Of a stretch of DNA of 64,000 bases, positions 32,630 to 40,888 are shown piece after piece. Position 1 is the stretch's first letter. Each line of letters begins with the position of its first letter. The DNA is from Clostridiales bacterium (GTDB lineage: Bacteria; Bacillota; Clostridia; Oscillospirales; Acutalibacteraceae): NCBI GenBank assembly GCA_019422525.1, contig JAHZDE010000003.1:1-64000 (forward strand). The letters are read 5' to 3'. Position numbers and translations under genes: made by a program. The notes below the pieces were generated by a model. It searched no databases. It was not told the DNA's origin and saw nothing but the letters and a program-made list of their open reading frames with translations.

Positions 32630-33406
32630 TTATAAATGCAGATACAGCGACTCCCGATATTTTCGGAAAACATGGATGCCTGTCAGCAGGGTGAGCAGGC
32701 TGTAGCAAGTGGCAATCAGCAGGGTCCGCTCCGGGGGCATGGTGCGGTATAACACCAAATCCCGCATAATGGCCGTAAAATGGCTGAGGGGGTTTAAATC
32801 CCACAAAAATCGAAACTGCCGGGGGATAATGGACATGGGATAAAACATGGGGGTAAAATACATCCACACGGTAGTGAGAATTCCATATAAATAGGCCATG
32901 TCCCGGAAAAACACCCCCACCACGCTGAGAATCAAAGAAAGCCCCGTGGTAAAAACCAGCGTATACAAAAGCGGCGCAGGCAGCAAAAAAAGATAGGGGC
33001 TAAAGGGCACGCCCGACACTGCCGCCACCAGCAGCAGCGGGATGAGGGAAAGCAGCAGTGTGAGGCCATTCACCCCCACAGCCGCCAGACAGAACATATA
33101 GGACGGCACACGGATTTTCCGCAAAAGGCCGCTGTTTGCCGCCATACAGCTGAGGGACTGGGTGGTGGCGGTGGAATTAAAATTGAGAAGGATGTAGGCG
33201 CACATATAGTACACCGGATAATGCTCGATGGAGCGCCGGAACAGGGTGGAAAAAATAATCGTCATCACCAGCATCATCAAAAGCGGGTTTAAAAGCGTCC
33301 ACAAAACCCCCAGCACCGATTTATAATATTTCTTTTTTACGTCCCGTTTCAGCAGCTCCCACAAAAAGCTGAGATACTGCATCCACTCTTCCCATCCCGC
33401 CTTCAT
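32630..33406 (-). CDS. Polysaccharide ABC exporter, permease subunit (Wzm/TagG-like)
   Basis: 258 aa ABC-2 type permease with six hydrophobic segments. KKYYKSVLGVLWTLLNPL at the N-terminus is the usual amphipathic entry motif of ABC-2 exporters, and YFTPMFYP then LWDLNPLSHFTAIMRDL the typical C-terminal part. ATG 33406 overlaps the previous stop (ATGA) and has GGGAGGG six bases upstream. With the ATPase gene it would export the finished chain or a lipid-linked intermediate, although an EpsG-like polymerase in the same operon points to a Wzy-type step; the combination is discussed under findings. Confidence 0.86.
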   Translation of the reverse strand: MKAGWEEWMQYLSFLWELLKRDVKKKYYKSVLGVLWTLLNPLLMMLVMTIIFSTLFRRSIEHYPVYYMCAYILLNFNSTATTQSLSCMAANSGLLRKIRVPSYMFCLAAVGVNGLTLLLSLIPLLLVAAVSGVPFSPYLFLLPAPLLYTLVFTTGLSLILSVVGVFFRDMAYLYGILTTVWMYFTPMFYPMSIIPRQFRFLWDLNPLSHFTAIMRDLVLYRTMPPERTLLIATCYSLLTLLTGIHVFRKYRESLYLHL

Positions 33407-34218
33407 CGTTTTCCCTCCCATCGGCGGCCATAATGCCAATCCTTGAGTTTTTCCAGCACCCTTTGGGGCAAAAGCCCCACGGCAAGGGGCTTGCACACAT
33501 AGGGAAGCCCGCCGGGCAGCAGCCCCAGTTTTTGAAACGAAAGGTATTTTACCGCCGCTTCCTCCACCCGATGGCGGTATTTCCGCCTTTTGACTGCTGC
33601 CGCGTCCTCCCGATAGGCATAAAGGGCTTCCTGAATATTGTACCCCCGGCTTCCTGCTGCATACATCCGGCTGAGAAGCTCAAAGTCCTCGCACCGGCGG
33701 GTAAGCTTCCCTCCCCGATATCCCCCGGCCCGGAGCACCGCCTCTTTCCGAAAGGCACAGGCTCCATGAAGGAAGGGCAGACAGAAAAGGAAATCCCTTT
33801 TTTGCGGAAATTCTGGATATGCCATGCCCCCCCATGGGCCGGTTTCGTCAAACAGGATGGTGTTGCTCCCTATAATGTCATATTCCGGGAACTTTTCAAA
33901 ACATGCAAGCAGCTTTTCCACCCTGCCCGGAAGGGAAATGTCATCCGCGTCCTGCCGGATGACAATGGGCGCTGCGGCTGCTTGCAGGCATCGGTTCAGG
34001 GACTCTGCCAGCCCGCGGTTGGTTTCGTTTCGAAGATACCGGATTCTTTTGTCCTCTTTGGAAAGCTGCACAAGGCTTTTGCGGATGCTTTCGTGGGAGC
34101 CATCGTCCAGCAAAATCAGCTCCATGTCCTTTTGAAGTTCGGACAAGATGGAATCTGCCGCCTTTTCCGTCTGCTTTGGGCAGCCGTTATACACGCTCAT
34201 GATGACCGAAGCCCGCAT
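33403..34218 (-). CDS. Glycosyltransferase family 2
   Basis: 271 aa GT-A transferase. ASVIMSVYNGCPKQTEKA at the N-terminus, LILLDDGSHESI (about 38), and the DxD motif VIRQDADDISLPGRV (about 86). HGACAFRKEAVLRAGGY and CEDFELLSRM (about 165-190) match the acceptor-side block of capsule GT2 enzymes. ATG 34218 has CAGGGG about nine bases upstream and follows the preceding stop closely. No transmembrane segment. Sugar specificity unknown. Confidence 0.86.
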   Translation of the reverse strand: MRASVIMSVYNGCPKQTEKAADSILSELQKDMELILLDDGSHESIRKSLVQLSKEDKRIRYLRNETNRGLAESLNRCLQAAAAPIVIRQDADDISLPGRVEKLLACFEKFPEYDIIGSNTILFDETGPWGGMAYPEFPQKRDFLFCLPFLHGACAFRKEAVLRAGGYRGGKLTRRCEDFELLSRMYAAGSRGYNIQEALYAYREDAAAVKRRKYRHRVEEAAVKYLSFQKLGLLPGGLPYVCKPLAVGLLPQRVLEKLKDWHYGRRWEGKR

Positions 34219-34219
34219 C

Positions 34220-35515
34220 CTATTTCCCCTGCCTTTTTTGATACAGCTGCCGCAGCAGCTCCCAGCCATACAGGTTCAGCCGATACCATCCCTGCCATTT
34301 TACCGGTGACAGCGCCAAACAGCCTTCCGGCCAGAATAGGGGCTTTGGCTTTTTGCCCTTTTTCAGCCGGCGGAAAACCGTGTATTCCCGCAGCACACGC
34401 CTGCTCACCGGAACGGCCAGCGGGGACAGATACCCTTCCCCCACATCGTCGCAAAACAGCACCCCGGCAAACGCCAGAGCCTGGGAAACCGACGGGTTTT
34501 TGCACAGCTTCCCCATCATGCGGCGGGCACAAGCAAGCAGCTCTTCTTCCGGGCAGCACAGGCCCTGCATTTCCCGGCAGAACGCAAGCACAATGTCCCG
34601 CCGGCGAAAAATCGCCTGCCGGGAGCCGCGGCTTTGTGCCAGAACAGGCTCCCACCGTCCGTTTTTTTCCTCATAGCCCAAGGTCATGCCGTGGGGCGCA
34701 GCGCACATGGCCTCCACCACGTTGTTGCACAGGGACGCTTTCCTGCCAGCCGAAGACTCCGGGGCAAAATACCAGCTTTGATATTCCCCGTCCGCCACCG
34801 ATACCGGCGGGACATACAGGCCAAAATAAAGGCCCGAAATCTCCCCTTTCCAGCCCCCGCTCTCCAAAAGGATTCGCAGGGTGCGCTGCATGGAGCCTGT
34901 CCAGCCGGTATCCACCAGCACGATTTTTTCCCCGTCCAAAAGCCCCTCCTGCTCAAAATATCCCATGGCCGGTTTAAAGGCTTCCTCGGAAACAGACAGA
35001 ACCGCCTTAGAAAAAGCATCGTTTTGGGACAGCCTTTTTTGCATTTCAAAAAGCTCTTCCCGCAAAAGGGGTTTGTCAAGCTCCTCTTTTTCAAGCCCCC
35101 ATTCCCCGAAGCGGCCAGCGTCCAGCCCCATCCGGCTCAAAATCCCCCGCAGGGTGGTGTGTAGGGAAGGCTGGAACAGCTGTTCCCAGTCCCTTGTGAG
35201 ATGAAAGCAAGCCTTCCGCAATGCAAGCCGGGAAACATACAGATAGCGGCAATCTGTGTCCCAGCCCTCCTGCCGGCACAGTTCCTCACAAATTTGGCGT
35301 AGAACCCAGCCGTCCCTTGCCAAAAAATATAGCCGCTTCCAGCCACGTTTTTGGGCAGTTCCCAAAACCCACCGGCAAAAGCCATACAAAACAGGCGCGG
35401 TAACCCGGGCAGCCGTTTCTTCTGCCGCCCCCTGCCCGCCGCACCGGCACAGCGCCCTTTCCCCGGCCTCACAGAGAAGCCTGTGTGTTTTTCTCCACAG
35501 TACCATCGGCTCCAT
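34220..35515 (-). CDS. Capsule-type protein sharing the C-terminal module of the GT2-HAD protein
   Basis: 431 aa. Motifs LYFLARDGWVLRQICEEL (about 60-78), YLYVSRLALRKACF (about 92) and VLVDTGWTGSMQRTLRILL (about 202) are the same three blocks found in domain 3 of the 1,046-aa protein at 26434. These modules occur in polysaccharide gene clusters, often next to HAD domains, but the activity is not established as far as I know. ATG 35515 has AAAGGAGGT six bases upstream. No signal or membrane segment, so it is cytoplasmic. Confidence 0.68.
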   Translation of the reverse strand: MEPMVLWRKTHRLLCEAGERALCRCGGQGAAEETAARVTAPVLYGFCRWVLGTAQKRGWKRLYFLARDGWVLRQICEELCRQEGWDTDCRYLYVSRLALRKACFHLTRDWEQLFQPSLHTTLRGILSRMGLDAGRFGEWGLEKEELDKPLLREELFEMQKRLSQNDAFSKAVLSVSEEAFKPAMGYFEQEGLLDGEKIVLVDTGWTGSMQRTLRILLESGGWKGEISGLYFGLYVPPVSVADGEYQSWYFAPESSAGRKASLCNNVVEAMCAAPHGMTLGYEEKNGRWEPVLAQSRGSRQAIFRRRDIVLAFCREMQGLCCPEEELLACARRMMGKLCKNPSVSQALAFAGVLFCDDVGEGYLSPLAVPVSRRVLREYTVFRRLKKGKKPKPLFWPEGCLALSPVKWQGWYRLNLYGWELLRQLYQKRQGK

Positions 35516-35528
35516 AAAAAGACCTCCT

Positions 35529-36671
35529 TTATCCGGCAAATATCCATTGATAGGGGAACACCCCGTGTACGTTTTCCAGCATCCCGAAAATGTGATACAT
35601 CATAGTCAGCCCCACGATTCCCAAAAGCACCAGCACCGCCTGCTTTTGATAGTGTGGCTGCAAAAGCCCCTGATTCATGCCGGCTTTTGTCCCGCGCAAA
35701 AACAAGGGTTTAACGCCGGATGTCCGCACCCCTTCGACGAAACAGGGCAGCGCAATCACCGCATAGGCCCAGCTGTAATAGGAAAGCCTTTCCAAAATGG
35801 CATGGCGGGTCATCATCACCATGCAGAATGCCGAAAAAAACAGCATCCCCGTGAGATAGTCCCCTTCCTTCCCCACTGCCTGCAAAAGCTGGCCCCGGAA
35901 AAACAGCGCCGCACCGGCCAATAAAACCGGCAGAACACCATAGAGCGGGGACATTCCCTGCAAAAAAACCGAATTGGCATATTCTTCATGGAACACCATG
36001 GTGAGAAGGTTCAAAATGCCTTCGGAAGAAATATAGAAAAACAGCAGCCCATAGCCATACAGCAGGCACAGCCCCGCGCCGGGGGTGAACCTGACAAGAA
36101 AATAGAGGGGGATGAGGATGAGCGTCGTTGTGTGGAACAGGGAAGCGGCTATTACAATTGCGAGAAACTTCCAGAATTTCCGCTCTTTGAGAAACGGCCA
36201 CGCAAACAGCGAAATGGAAATGGCAAGGGCCTGCCGGAGGAAATTCATGTTCAGATAGAAAAAATAGAGGTTTTGAAACAGGATGATTGACAGCCACACG
36301 TTTTTCGAATAGCGGAAAATAAAATATGCCCAAGCAAAAAGGCACAGGGCCGAAATGATGCCGTGATATACCAGAATGTTGTTGGTAAACAGTCCGATAA
36401 TCTTGGTGAATACTACAAATCCCACTTCCCAGTCCAAATAGGAAAGGCTGGAAAAACCCTCCATATCCATCAGCAAAAAGCCCTTGGAATACATAAAATA
36501 ATCAAAACCAATTTGGCTGCGGAAACAGCTGAGCAGGAACATCTGCCCAAAGCAAACCGCGGTGAACAGGGCTTTTTTCTGTCTGTCCGCCTGCCCGTTC
36601 CACAGGCCTTTTTTGAGAAATACCGCGCCCCACACGCACACCAGCACTTCATGAATCAGATAGGCCGCCAT
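35529..36671 (-). CDS. EpsG/Wzy-like polysaccharide polymerase
   Basis: 380 aa integral membrane protein with about 10-11 hydrophobic segments. The N-terminal region after the first helix has SCFRSQIGFDYFMYSKGFLL, the EpsG-type motif with a conserved G.DY. F motif, and WEVGFVVFTKIIG follows. EpsG proteins polymerise repeat units on the outer face of the membrane. ATG 36671 (MAAYLIHEVLV) overlaps the priming transferase by 23 bases and has GGGGCGGG before it. Confidence 0.8.
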   Translation of the reverse strand: MAAYLIHEVLVCVWGAVFLKKGLWNGQADRQKKALFTAVCFGQMFLLSCFRSQIGFDYFMYSKGFLLMDMEGFSSLSYLDWEVGFVVFTKIIGLFTNNILVYHGIISALCLFAWAYFIFRYSKNVWLSIILFQNLYFFYLNMNFLRQALAISISLFAWPFLKERKFWKFLAIVIAASLFHTTTLILIPLYFLVRFTPGAGLCLLYGYGLLFFYISSEGILNLLTMVFHEEYANSVFLQGMSPLYGVLPVLLAGAALFFRGQLLQAVGKEGDYLTGMLFFSAFCMVMMTRHAILERLSYYSWAYAVIALPCFVEGVRTSGVKPLFLRGTKAGMNQGLLQPHYQKQAVLVLLGIVGLTMMYHIFGMLENVHGVFPYQWIFAG

Positions 36672-38070
36672 GTTTTCCCGCCCCTTTCTCTCTGGCTTTT
36701 TTGGCTCGCAGCCGGAAGGCTGTTTGAAACAAGATGTAAACGTCCAGCCAAAAGCTCCAGTTTTCAATGTAATCCATGTCATACTCCACCCGCTCCCGAA
36801 TGGACGTGTCGCCGCCTCGAAGACCGTGAATCTGCGCCCAACCGGTCATCCCAGGCCGGACATAGTGCTTGAGCATATAGGAAGGGATGTATTCCAAAAA
36901 CTCCTCCACAAAGCTGGGAATTTCCGGCCGGGGCCCTACCAGACTCATGTCGCCTTTTAAAACGTTTACAAGCTGGGGAAGCTCGTCCAGGCTGTAGCGC
37001 CGCAAAAATTCCCCTACCCGGGTACACCGCTCATCCCCTTCCGACGCCATTTTCCGCACCGACTGGGTTTCTGTCCGCATGGAACGAAACTTGTACATAA
37101 CAAAGGGCTTCCTGTCCATGCCCACCCGCACCTGCCGGAAAATTACCGGCCCCGGAGACGACACCTTTACGGCAATAGCCACCCCCAGCATCACAGGACT
37201 GAATACCAGCAGCGCCACAAAAGCCGCCGCCACATCAAGGCACCTTTTTAAAAAGGAATGGAAGGGGCTATCCAGAGGAATTTTTCTCATTCCCAAAACC
37301 GGCATGTCGTCAAAACTGGTCAGATATACCCGCGAGGGCAGCAGTGAAAACAGGTTCGGGATTATGGTGAATTTAATGCCATATTTTTCCAAGACTTCCA
37401 TTCCTTTTGCTGCCGCATCCCCCTCTTCTTCCCGCAGCATGACAAAGGCTTCATCTACCGGCGTTTTTCGGAGAAACTCTTCCAGACCGGATACCTCCCC
37501 CAAAAAAGGCAGCTCGCTTTCTTCCTGTCGGGTTTTTGCCAGATACCCCAGAATTTCATAACCGAAGCCCGGAGAACGGCGAACCCGTTGCACAAAATCG
37601 GGCACACAGTCGTTATAGCCCACCAATATGATATATTTCCGGTTATACCCCTTTCTGCGCAGCTCGGAAAGCACCCGGTACATTCCCCAACGAAACAGGA
37701 GAAGCAAGGCTGTATTGACAAAAAAGAAAAGCGTAATGGCGATTTGTACATGGGCAAATAGGGAAAGCTGATAAAATACTGCTGCCATTACCCCATAAGC
37801 AGCCAGATTTGCCCGGGCAATTTCGGTCGCCTGTATCCAGAAAGGGACGCTTCGATGGGAGCGGTAAAGATGAAACAGCTGGTAGATGCCTATGTGGAGA
37901 AGTGCAATCAAAATATAAGCGCTTGCCGATAAATAAGACGGCAAAAAGGGCACATGAGAGGAAAAAAGGACGGTTTCCAAACAGGAAGAAATCAAAAACG
38001 CAATGAGTACCAGCAGAAAATCCACTGTACGCTGAACCGCATTGATGATTTTTAGATGTTTCCGAATCAT
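36649..38070 (-). CDS. Polyprenyl-phosphate sugar-1-phosphate transferase (WcaJ/CpsE-like)
   Basis: 473 aa priming enzyme that puts the first sugar-phosphate on undecaprenyl phosphate. Four N-terminal membrane helices (about 15-125), a Rossmann-like CoA-binding domain (about 135-255, YIILVGYNDCVPDFV), then a membrane hairpin and the catalytic sugar transferase domain (about 270-465). The catalytic domain shows KRCLDVAAAFVALLVFSPVM, YKFRSM, and DELPQLVNVLKGDMSLVGPR. ATG 38070 has GGAAGG about eight bases upstream. It is the first gene of the 12.6-kb operon that runs down to 25419; all genes overlap or nearly touch. No clear sigma-A promoter is seen in the 100 bases upstream. Confidence 0.9.
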   Translation of the reverse strand: MIRKHLKIINAVQRTVDFLLVLIAFLISSCLETVLFSSHVPFLPSYLSASAYILIALLHIGIYQLFHLYRSHRSVPFWIQATEIARANLAAYGVMAAVFYQLSLFAHVQIAITLFFFVNTALLLLFRWGMYRVLSELRRKGYNRKYIILVGYNDCVPDFVQRVRRSPGFGYEILGYLAKTRQEESELPFLGEVSGLEEFLRKTPVDEAFVMLREEEGDAAAKGMEVLEKYGIKFTIIPNLFSLLPSRVYLTSFDDMPVLGMRKIPLDSPFHSFLKRCLDVAAAFVALLVFSPVMLGVAIAVKVSSPGPVIFRQVRVGMDRKPFVMYKFRSMRTETQSVRKMASEGDERCTRVGEFLRRYSLDELPQLVNVLKGDMSLVGPRPEIPSFVEEFLEYIPSYMLKHYVRPGMTGWAQIHGLRGGDTSIRERVEYDMDYIENWSFWLDVYILFQTAFRLRAKKAREKGAGKHGGLSDS

Positions 38071-38161
38071 AGCCTGCCTTCCTTCCAAACCCAGCTTCTC
38101 CTGATAGCATGTGTTGTTTATGGAAGCTTATACCTATCAGAAAAAGCCTTCTTTCTCTAAA

Positions 38162-38194
38162 AATATAGGCGCCCCCTTTTTGCAAGAGGACGCC
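38162..38194 (-). terminator. Terminator after the surface protein gene
   Basis: Minus strand GGCGTCCTC pairs, with two G-T pairs, with GGGGGCGCC and is followed by a TATATTTTT run. It separates the surface protein gene from the exopolysaccharide operon. Confidence 0.6.
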
Positions 38195-38239
38195 CCATAT
38201 TTCTCTATCGCCTATAATGCCTTATAGTGGTTATCCCCA

Positions 38240-38914
38240 TTAGCGGACATTGGCCTTTTTCGCCTTGATGCTGGCAGCCAACACGGCCAAGGCAGCAACA
38301 GACATTACGGCAATCACCACAAGGGTCGTGGAGGAATCGCCGGTCTGAGGCGTGCCGGATGCTGCTTCGCTCTGGAAAGCGGCGGCATAATAGGAGAAGT
38401 GGTTGGTCTCAAAAGTCAGGTATCCGCCGGACAGAGAAGCCTTCATATCGGTTACGCTGTTATTATCTGCAAAGTACAGCACGGCGTTCTGCTTGCCGGA
38501 AGCCGGTACCGTTACGGTCACATGGCCGTTCAGCCCGGAAATGGAATCCCCGTTCTGGTCCTTCAGGGAAATGTCCAGCACTTTGACATCGCTGTAGCCC
38601 ATATTCGCGGCATTTTCCAATGCTTTTTGTACCTTGGCATTCTCTACACCGGTAACTTCCATGGAAACTTTCGTCACACCTGCGGGAAGAACCCCTGCCG
38701 GAATTTCAACCTTTACGCCGGTTGCCATGGTGCTGCCGTCTGCGCCCTGTCCCTGGGCTACCAGTTCAACCTTCTGGCCAGCAACCACGTCTTTTACATC
38801 ACTCTTGCCATAATCGGAATATCCGGCTGTGACAGCCATTGCCGAAAGACCCATTACAGCGGCCATGGAAAGAGCAACAGCGGCAGAAATCATCTTCTTG
38901 CATAACTTTTTCAT
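38240..38914 (-). CDS. Cell-wall-anchored (PQTG-type) surface protein
   Basis: 224 aa. Signal peptide MKKLCKKMISAAVALSMAAV...MAVTA (about 1-30); an extracellular domain of about 150 residues with no family I recognise (AGQKVELVAQGQGADGS onward); and a sorting-type end: TPQTGD, hydrophobic segment (about 197-213), KAKKANVR. This matches the NPQTG/LPxTG class of sortase substrates. The central sequence resembles predicted beta-rich domains of Bacillota surface proteins. AAGGAGTGTACAAAAC precedes the ATG. It is monocistronic between its own promoter and terminator. No sortase gene is in the window. Confidence 0.78.
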   Translation of the reverse strand: MKKLCKKMISAAVALSMAAVMGLSAMAVTAGYSDYGKSDVKDVVAGQKVELVAQGQGADGSTMATGVKVEIPAGVLPAGVTKVSMEVTGVENAKVQKALENAANMGYSDVKVLDISLKDQNGDSISGLNGHVTVTVPASGKQNAVLYFADNNSVTDMKASLSGGYLTFETNHFSYYAAAFQSEAASGTPQTGDSSTTLVVIAVMSVAALAVLAASIKAKKANVR

Positions 38915-38952
38915 GTTTTGTACACTCCTTGTCAGTCTTGTACTCTGGTTTT

Positions 38953-38970
38953 GACCGGGAAGCCCCGGTC
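38953..38970 (-). promoter_or_regulatory. Leader hairpin of the surface protein gene
   Basis: GACCGGG AAGC CCCGGTC forms a perfect 7-bp GC-rich hairpin in the 5' leader, about 40 bases before the start codon; it could stabilise the mRNA. Confidence 0.4.
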
Positions 38971-38985
38971 CCGAGCTCCTTTATG

Positions 38986-39013
38986 ATTATATAATATTTT
39001 CTCTTACAGTCAA
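38986..39013 (-). promoter_or_regulatory. Sigma-A promoter of the surface protein gene
   Basis: Minus strand TTGACT (39013-39008), 16-base spacer, TATAAT (38991-38986). The rest of 39014-39252 is AT-rich; a plus-strand TTGACA near 39095 has a TATACA box only 14 bases away and no gene behind it. Confidence 0.7.
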
Positions 39014-39252
39014 TGGAATATGCTGGAATATAATTTTGTTATGCTTTATTTTAAATCAAAAATTCATATATATCTATAATTGATGATTCTCATCTTGACA
39101 AAAACACGTCATAGTATACAGGATACAAGGCTATTTTTCCATGATTTCCCATGGATTTTAAAGAACAAGCAGCTCATCCCATGAAAAAGCACTTTGTACT
39201 ATTAAATCAAAATTTTTTCTGTTTATATGGACAATATTCTTTTTTGAAACGC

Positions 39253-39777
39253 TTATTTTCCCATAAATAACATCACCGTTAAAGCAGCTGCTGCCATGGA
39301 TACCATGTCTCCGGTTAGGGCTGCCGGAATGGTCCAGCGGGTCTTTTTGATTCCCACCGCTCCATAATAAACCGCTACCGCATAAAAAGTCGTTTCCGTA
39401 CTCCCCATCAGAACGGATATTACACGTCCCGGAAAGCTATCCGGCGAAATGGTCTGGAACAGGGAGGCCGCCAGCGCCGTACTCCCGCTGCCGGAAAACG
39501 GACGCAATAATGCCAGCGGTACCGCCTCTGCCGGAAACCCACACCACTCTGCCAGCGGCCGAACCAGCGAGGAAATCAAATCCAGCGCACCGGACGCTTG
39601 GAGCATCGTTACCCCCATCATCAGCCCCACCAGCGTGGGCAAAATGGATATACTGGAGCGCAGCCCTTCCTTTGCTCCTTTTAGAAACGCTTCAAAAACC
39701 GGGACCTCCCGGATAATGCCAAATAGCACAATCACCGCTACCGCTCCCGGCAGAATCCATCCCCCCAGCTTATCCAC
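39253..39777 (-). CDS. spmB: Spore maturation protein B
   Basis: 174 aa membrane protein with four to five hydrophobic segments, matching SpmB: SSISILPTLVGLMMGVTMLQASGAL, LLRPFSGSGSTAL and MGSTETTFYAVAVYYGAVGI. SpmA and SpmB are needed for full dehydration of the spore core. The start is GTG 39777 with GGGGGAG before it, overlapping spmA by eight bases. Together with sigK it shows the organism is a spore former. Confidence 0.93.
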   Translation of the reverse strand: MDKLGGWILPGAVAVIVLFGIIREVPVFEAFLKGAKEGLRSSISILPTLVGLMMGVTMLQASGALDLISSLVRPLAEWCGFPAEAVPLALLRPFSGSGSTALAASLFQTISPDSFPGRVISVLMGSTETTFYAVAVYYGAVGIKKTRWTIPAALTGDMVSMAAAALTVMLFMGK

Positions 39778-40354
39778 CGCGTCTCCCCCTTTCCAGCAGC
39801 CAGCTCATGAACAGCGCCGCCATTAGAGCAAGAAGAGAAGTTACCCATACAGCCGGGGTTATATCAAAAGGCGATGCACTTCCATATTGTGCACGGAGCG
39901 TGGCAATATAAGTAGGAATCAACTGGATGGAAGCAGTATTCAGCACCACAAATCGAATCATCGCCCGGCTGGGCTGCTGTTCCTGGGAACATTCCCGGGA
40001 AAGCGCTTTCATGGCGGCAATCCCCAAAGGCGTGGCCGCATTTCCAAGGCCCAGCAGATTTGCCGTTATGTTCAGGCTGATTGCCTGCATAGCTTCTCCT
40101 TCATGCCGGCAGCCCGGGAATAATTTTCCAATAACCGGCGACATCACCCGGGCCAGCAGTGCCGTGATACCGCCCGCTTCTGCAATTTGCAAAAGGCCCG
40201 TCCAGGCACACATCATCCCCGCCATGGAAAGGGTCAGCTCCACGGCTTTCCCCGATCCCTCCAGCACCGCTTGGGACAACGCTTCCATTCGTCCCGTAAC
40301 TGCCGCGCAGAAAAAGCTGATAAGTATCATTCCCGCCCATATTTTGTTCAGCAT
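39770..40354 (-). CDS. spmA: Spore maturation protein A
   Basis: 194 aa membrane protein, SpmA. MLNKIWAGMILISFFCAAVTGR at the start, MSPVIGKLFPGCRHEGEAMQ and NITANLLGLGNAATPLGIAAM in the middle are the conserved nucleoside-transporter-like gate segments. ATG 40354 has AGAGGGTGGG before it; an upstream in-frame region is not conserved. It is the first gene of a spmA-spmB operon, divergent from the AbrB-like gene. A mother-cell promoter is expected upstream but I could not identify one with confidence. Confidence 0.93.
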   Translation of the reverse strand: MLNKIWAGMILISFFCAAVTGRMEALSQAVLEGSGKAVELTLSMAGMMCAWTGLLQIAEAGGITALLARVMSPVIGKLFPGCRHEGEAMQAISLNITANLLGLGNAATPLGIAAMKALSRECSQEQQPSRAMIRFVVLNTASIQLIPTYIATLRAQYGSASPFDITPAVWVTSLLALMAALFMSWLLERGRRGG

Positions 40355-40500
40355 ATTCCCACCCTCTTTCCTTCCATTATCCATATGCGCCCTTTGTGAT
40401 TGCCATTCTTTTTGCATCGAAATCGACCTTGAAACATGAATTTTCCTTATTATAAAAATATGTACAGTTCCTTAACTTTTGAAAGGCTGCCTTGCGTCTA

Positions 40501-40529
40501 TTGACATAATTGGTAAAAAAAGGTATCCT
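40501..40529 (+). promoter_or_regulatory. Sigma-A promoter of the AbrB-like regulator
   Basis: TTGACA (40501-40506), 17-base spacer, TATCCT (40524-40529). Confidence 0.75.
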
Positions 40530-40588
40530 GAATACATATTCGACAAACTTCTTCTGTTAACTGGAGAATCAGAAAAGGGGAATAAACT

Positions 40589-40840
40589 ATGAAAGCTACC
40601 GGAATTGTACGCTCTATCGACAATATGGGCCGGCTGGTTTTGCCGATTGAGCTTCGTAAAATGATGAAGCTGGGAGAAAAGGACGCTGTGGAAATCTTTA
40701 CAGAAGGGAATACCATTGTCCTGCGGAAATATGCGCCAAGCTGTACTTTTTGCCAAAGCACAGAGAATCTTACCTCTTTTAAGGGGCAAAATGTCTGTGC
40801 AAAGTGTATTGCTAAGCTGGCGGTACTGGCGGAGGAATAA
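40589..40840 (+). CDS. AbrB/SpoVT-type transition regulator with zinc-ribbon tail
   Basis: 83 aa. The swapped-hairpin DNA-binding domain covers about 1-48 (MKATGIVRSIDNMGRLVLPIELRKMM). The tail has CTFC (about 52-55) and CAKC (about 71-74), a probable zinc site found in many Clostridia AbrB-like proteins. It likely represses stationary-phase genes during growth. AAAGGGG lies about nine bases before ATG 40589. It is divergent from spmA and followed by a PepV-like dipeptidase gene 48 bases downstream. Confidence 0.88.
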   Translation: MKATGIVRSIDNMGRLVLPIELRKMMKLGEKDAVEIFTEGNTIVLRKYAPSCTFCQSTENLTSFKGQNVCAKCIAKLAVLAEE

Positions 40841-40888
40841 ACTCTCTGCCAAAAAGATATGGTCTGTTGCTGAAAGGTTGTGTGTGTT

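Noticed and set aside
33433..34977. A 514-codon plus-strand frame in the polysaccharide operon
   Set aside because: Antisense of two clear glycan genes, Pro/His-rich composition typical of GC-skewed shadows.
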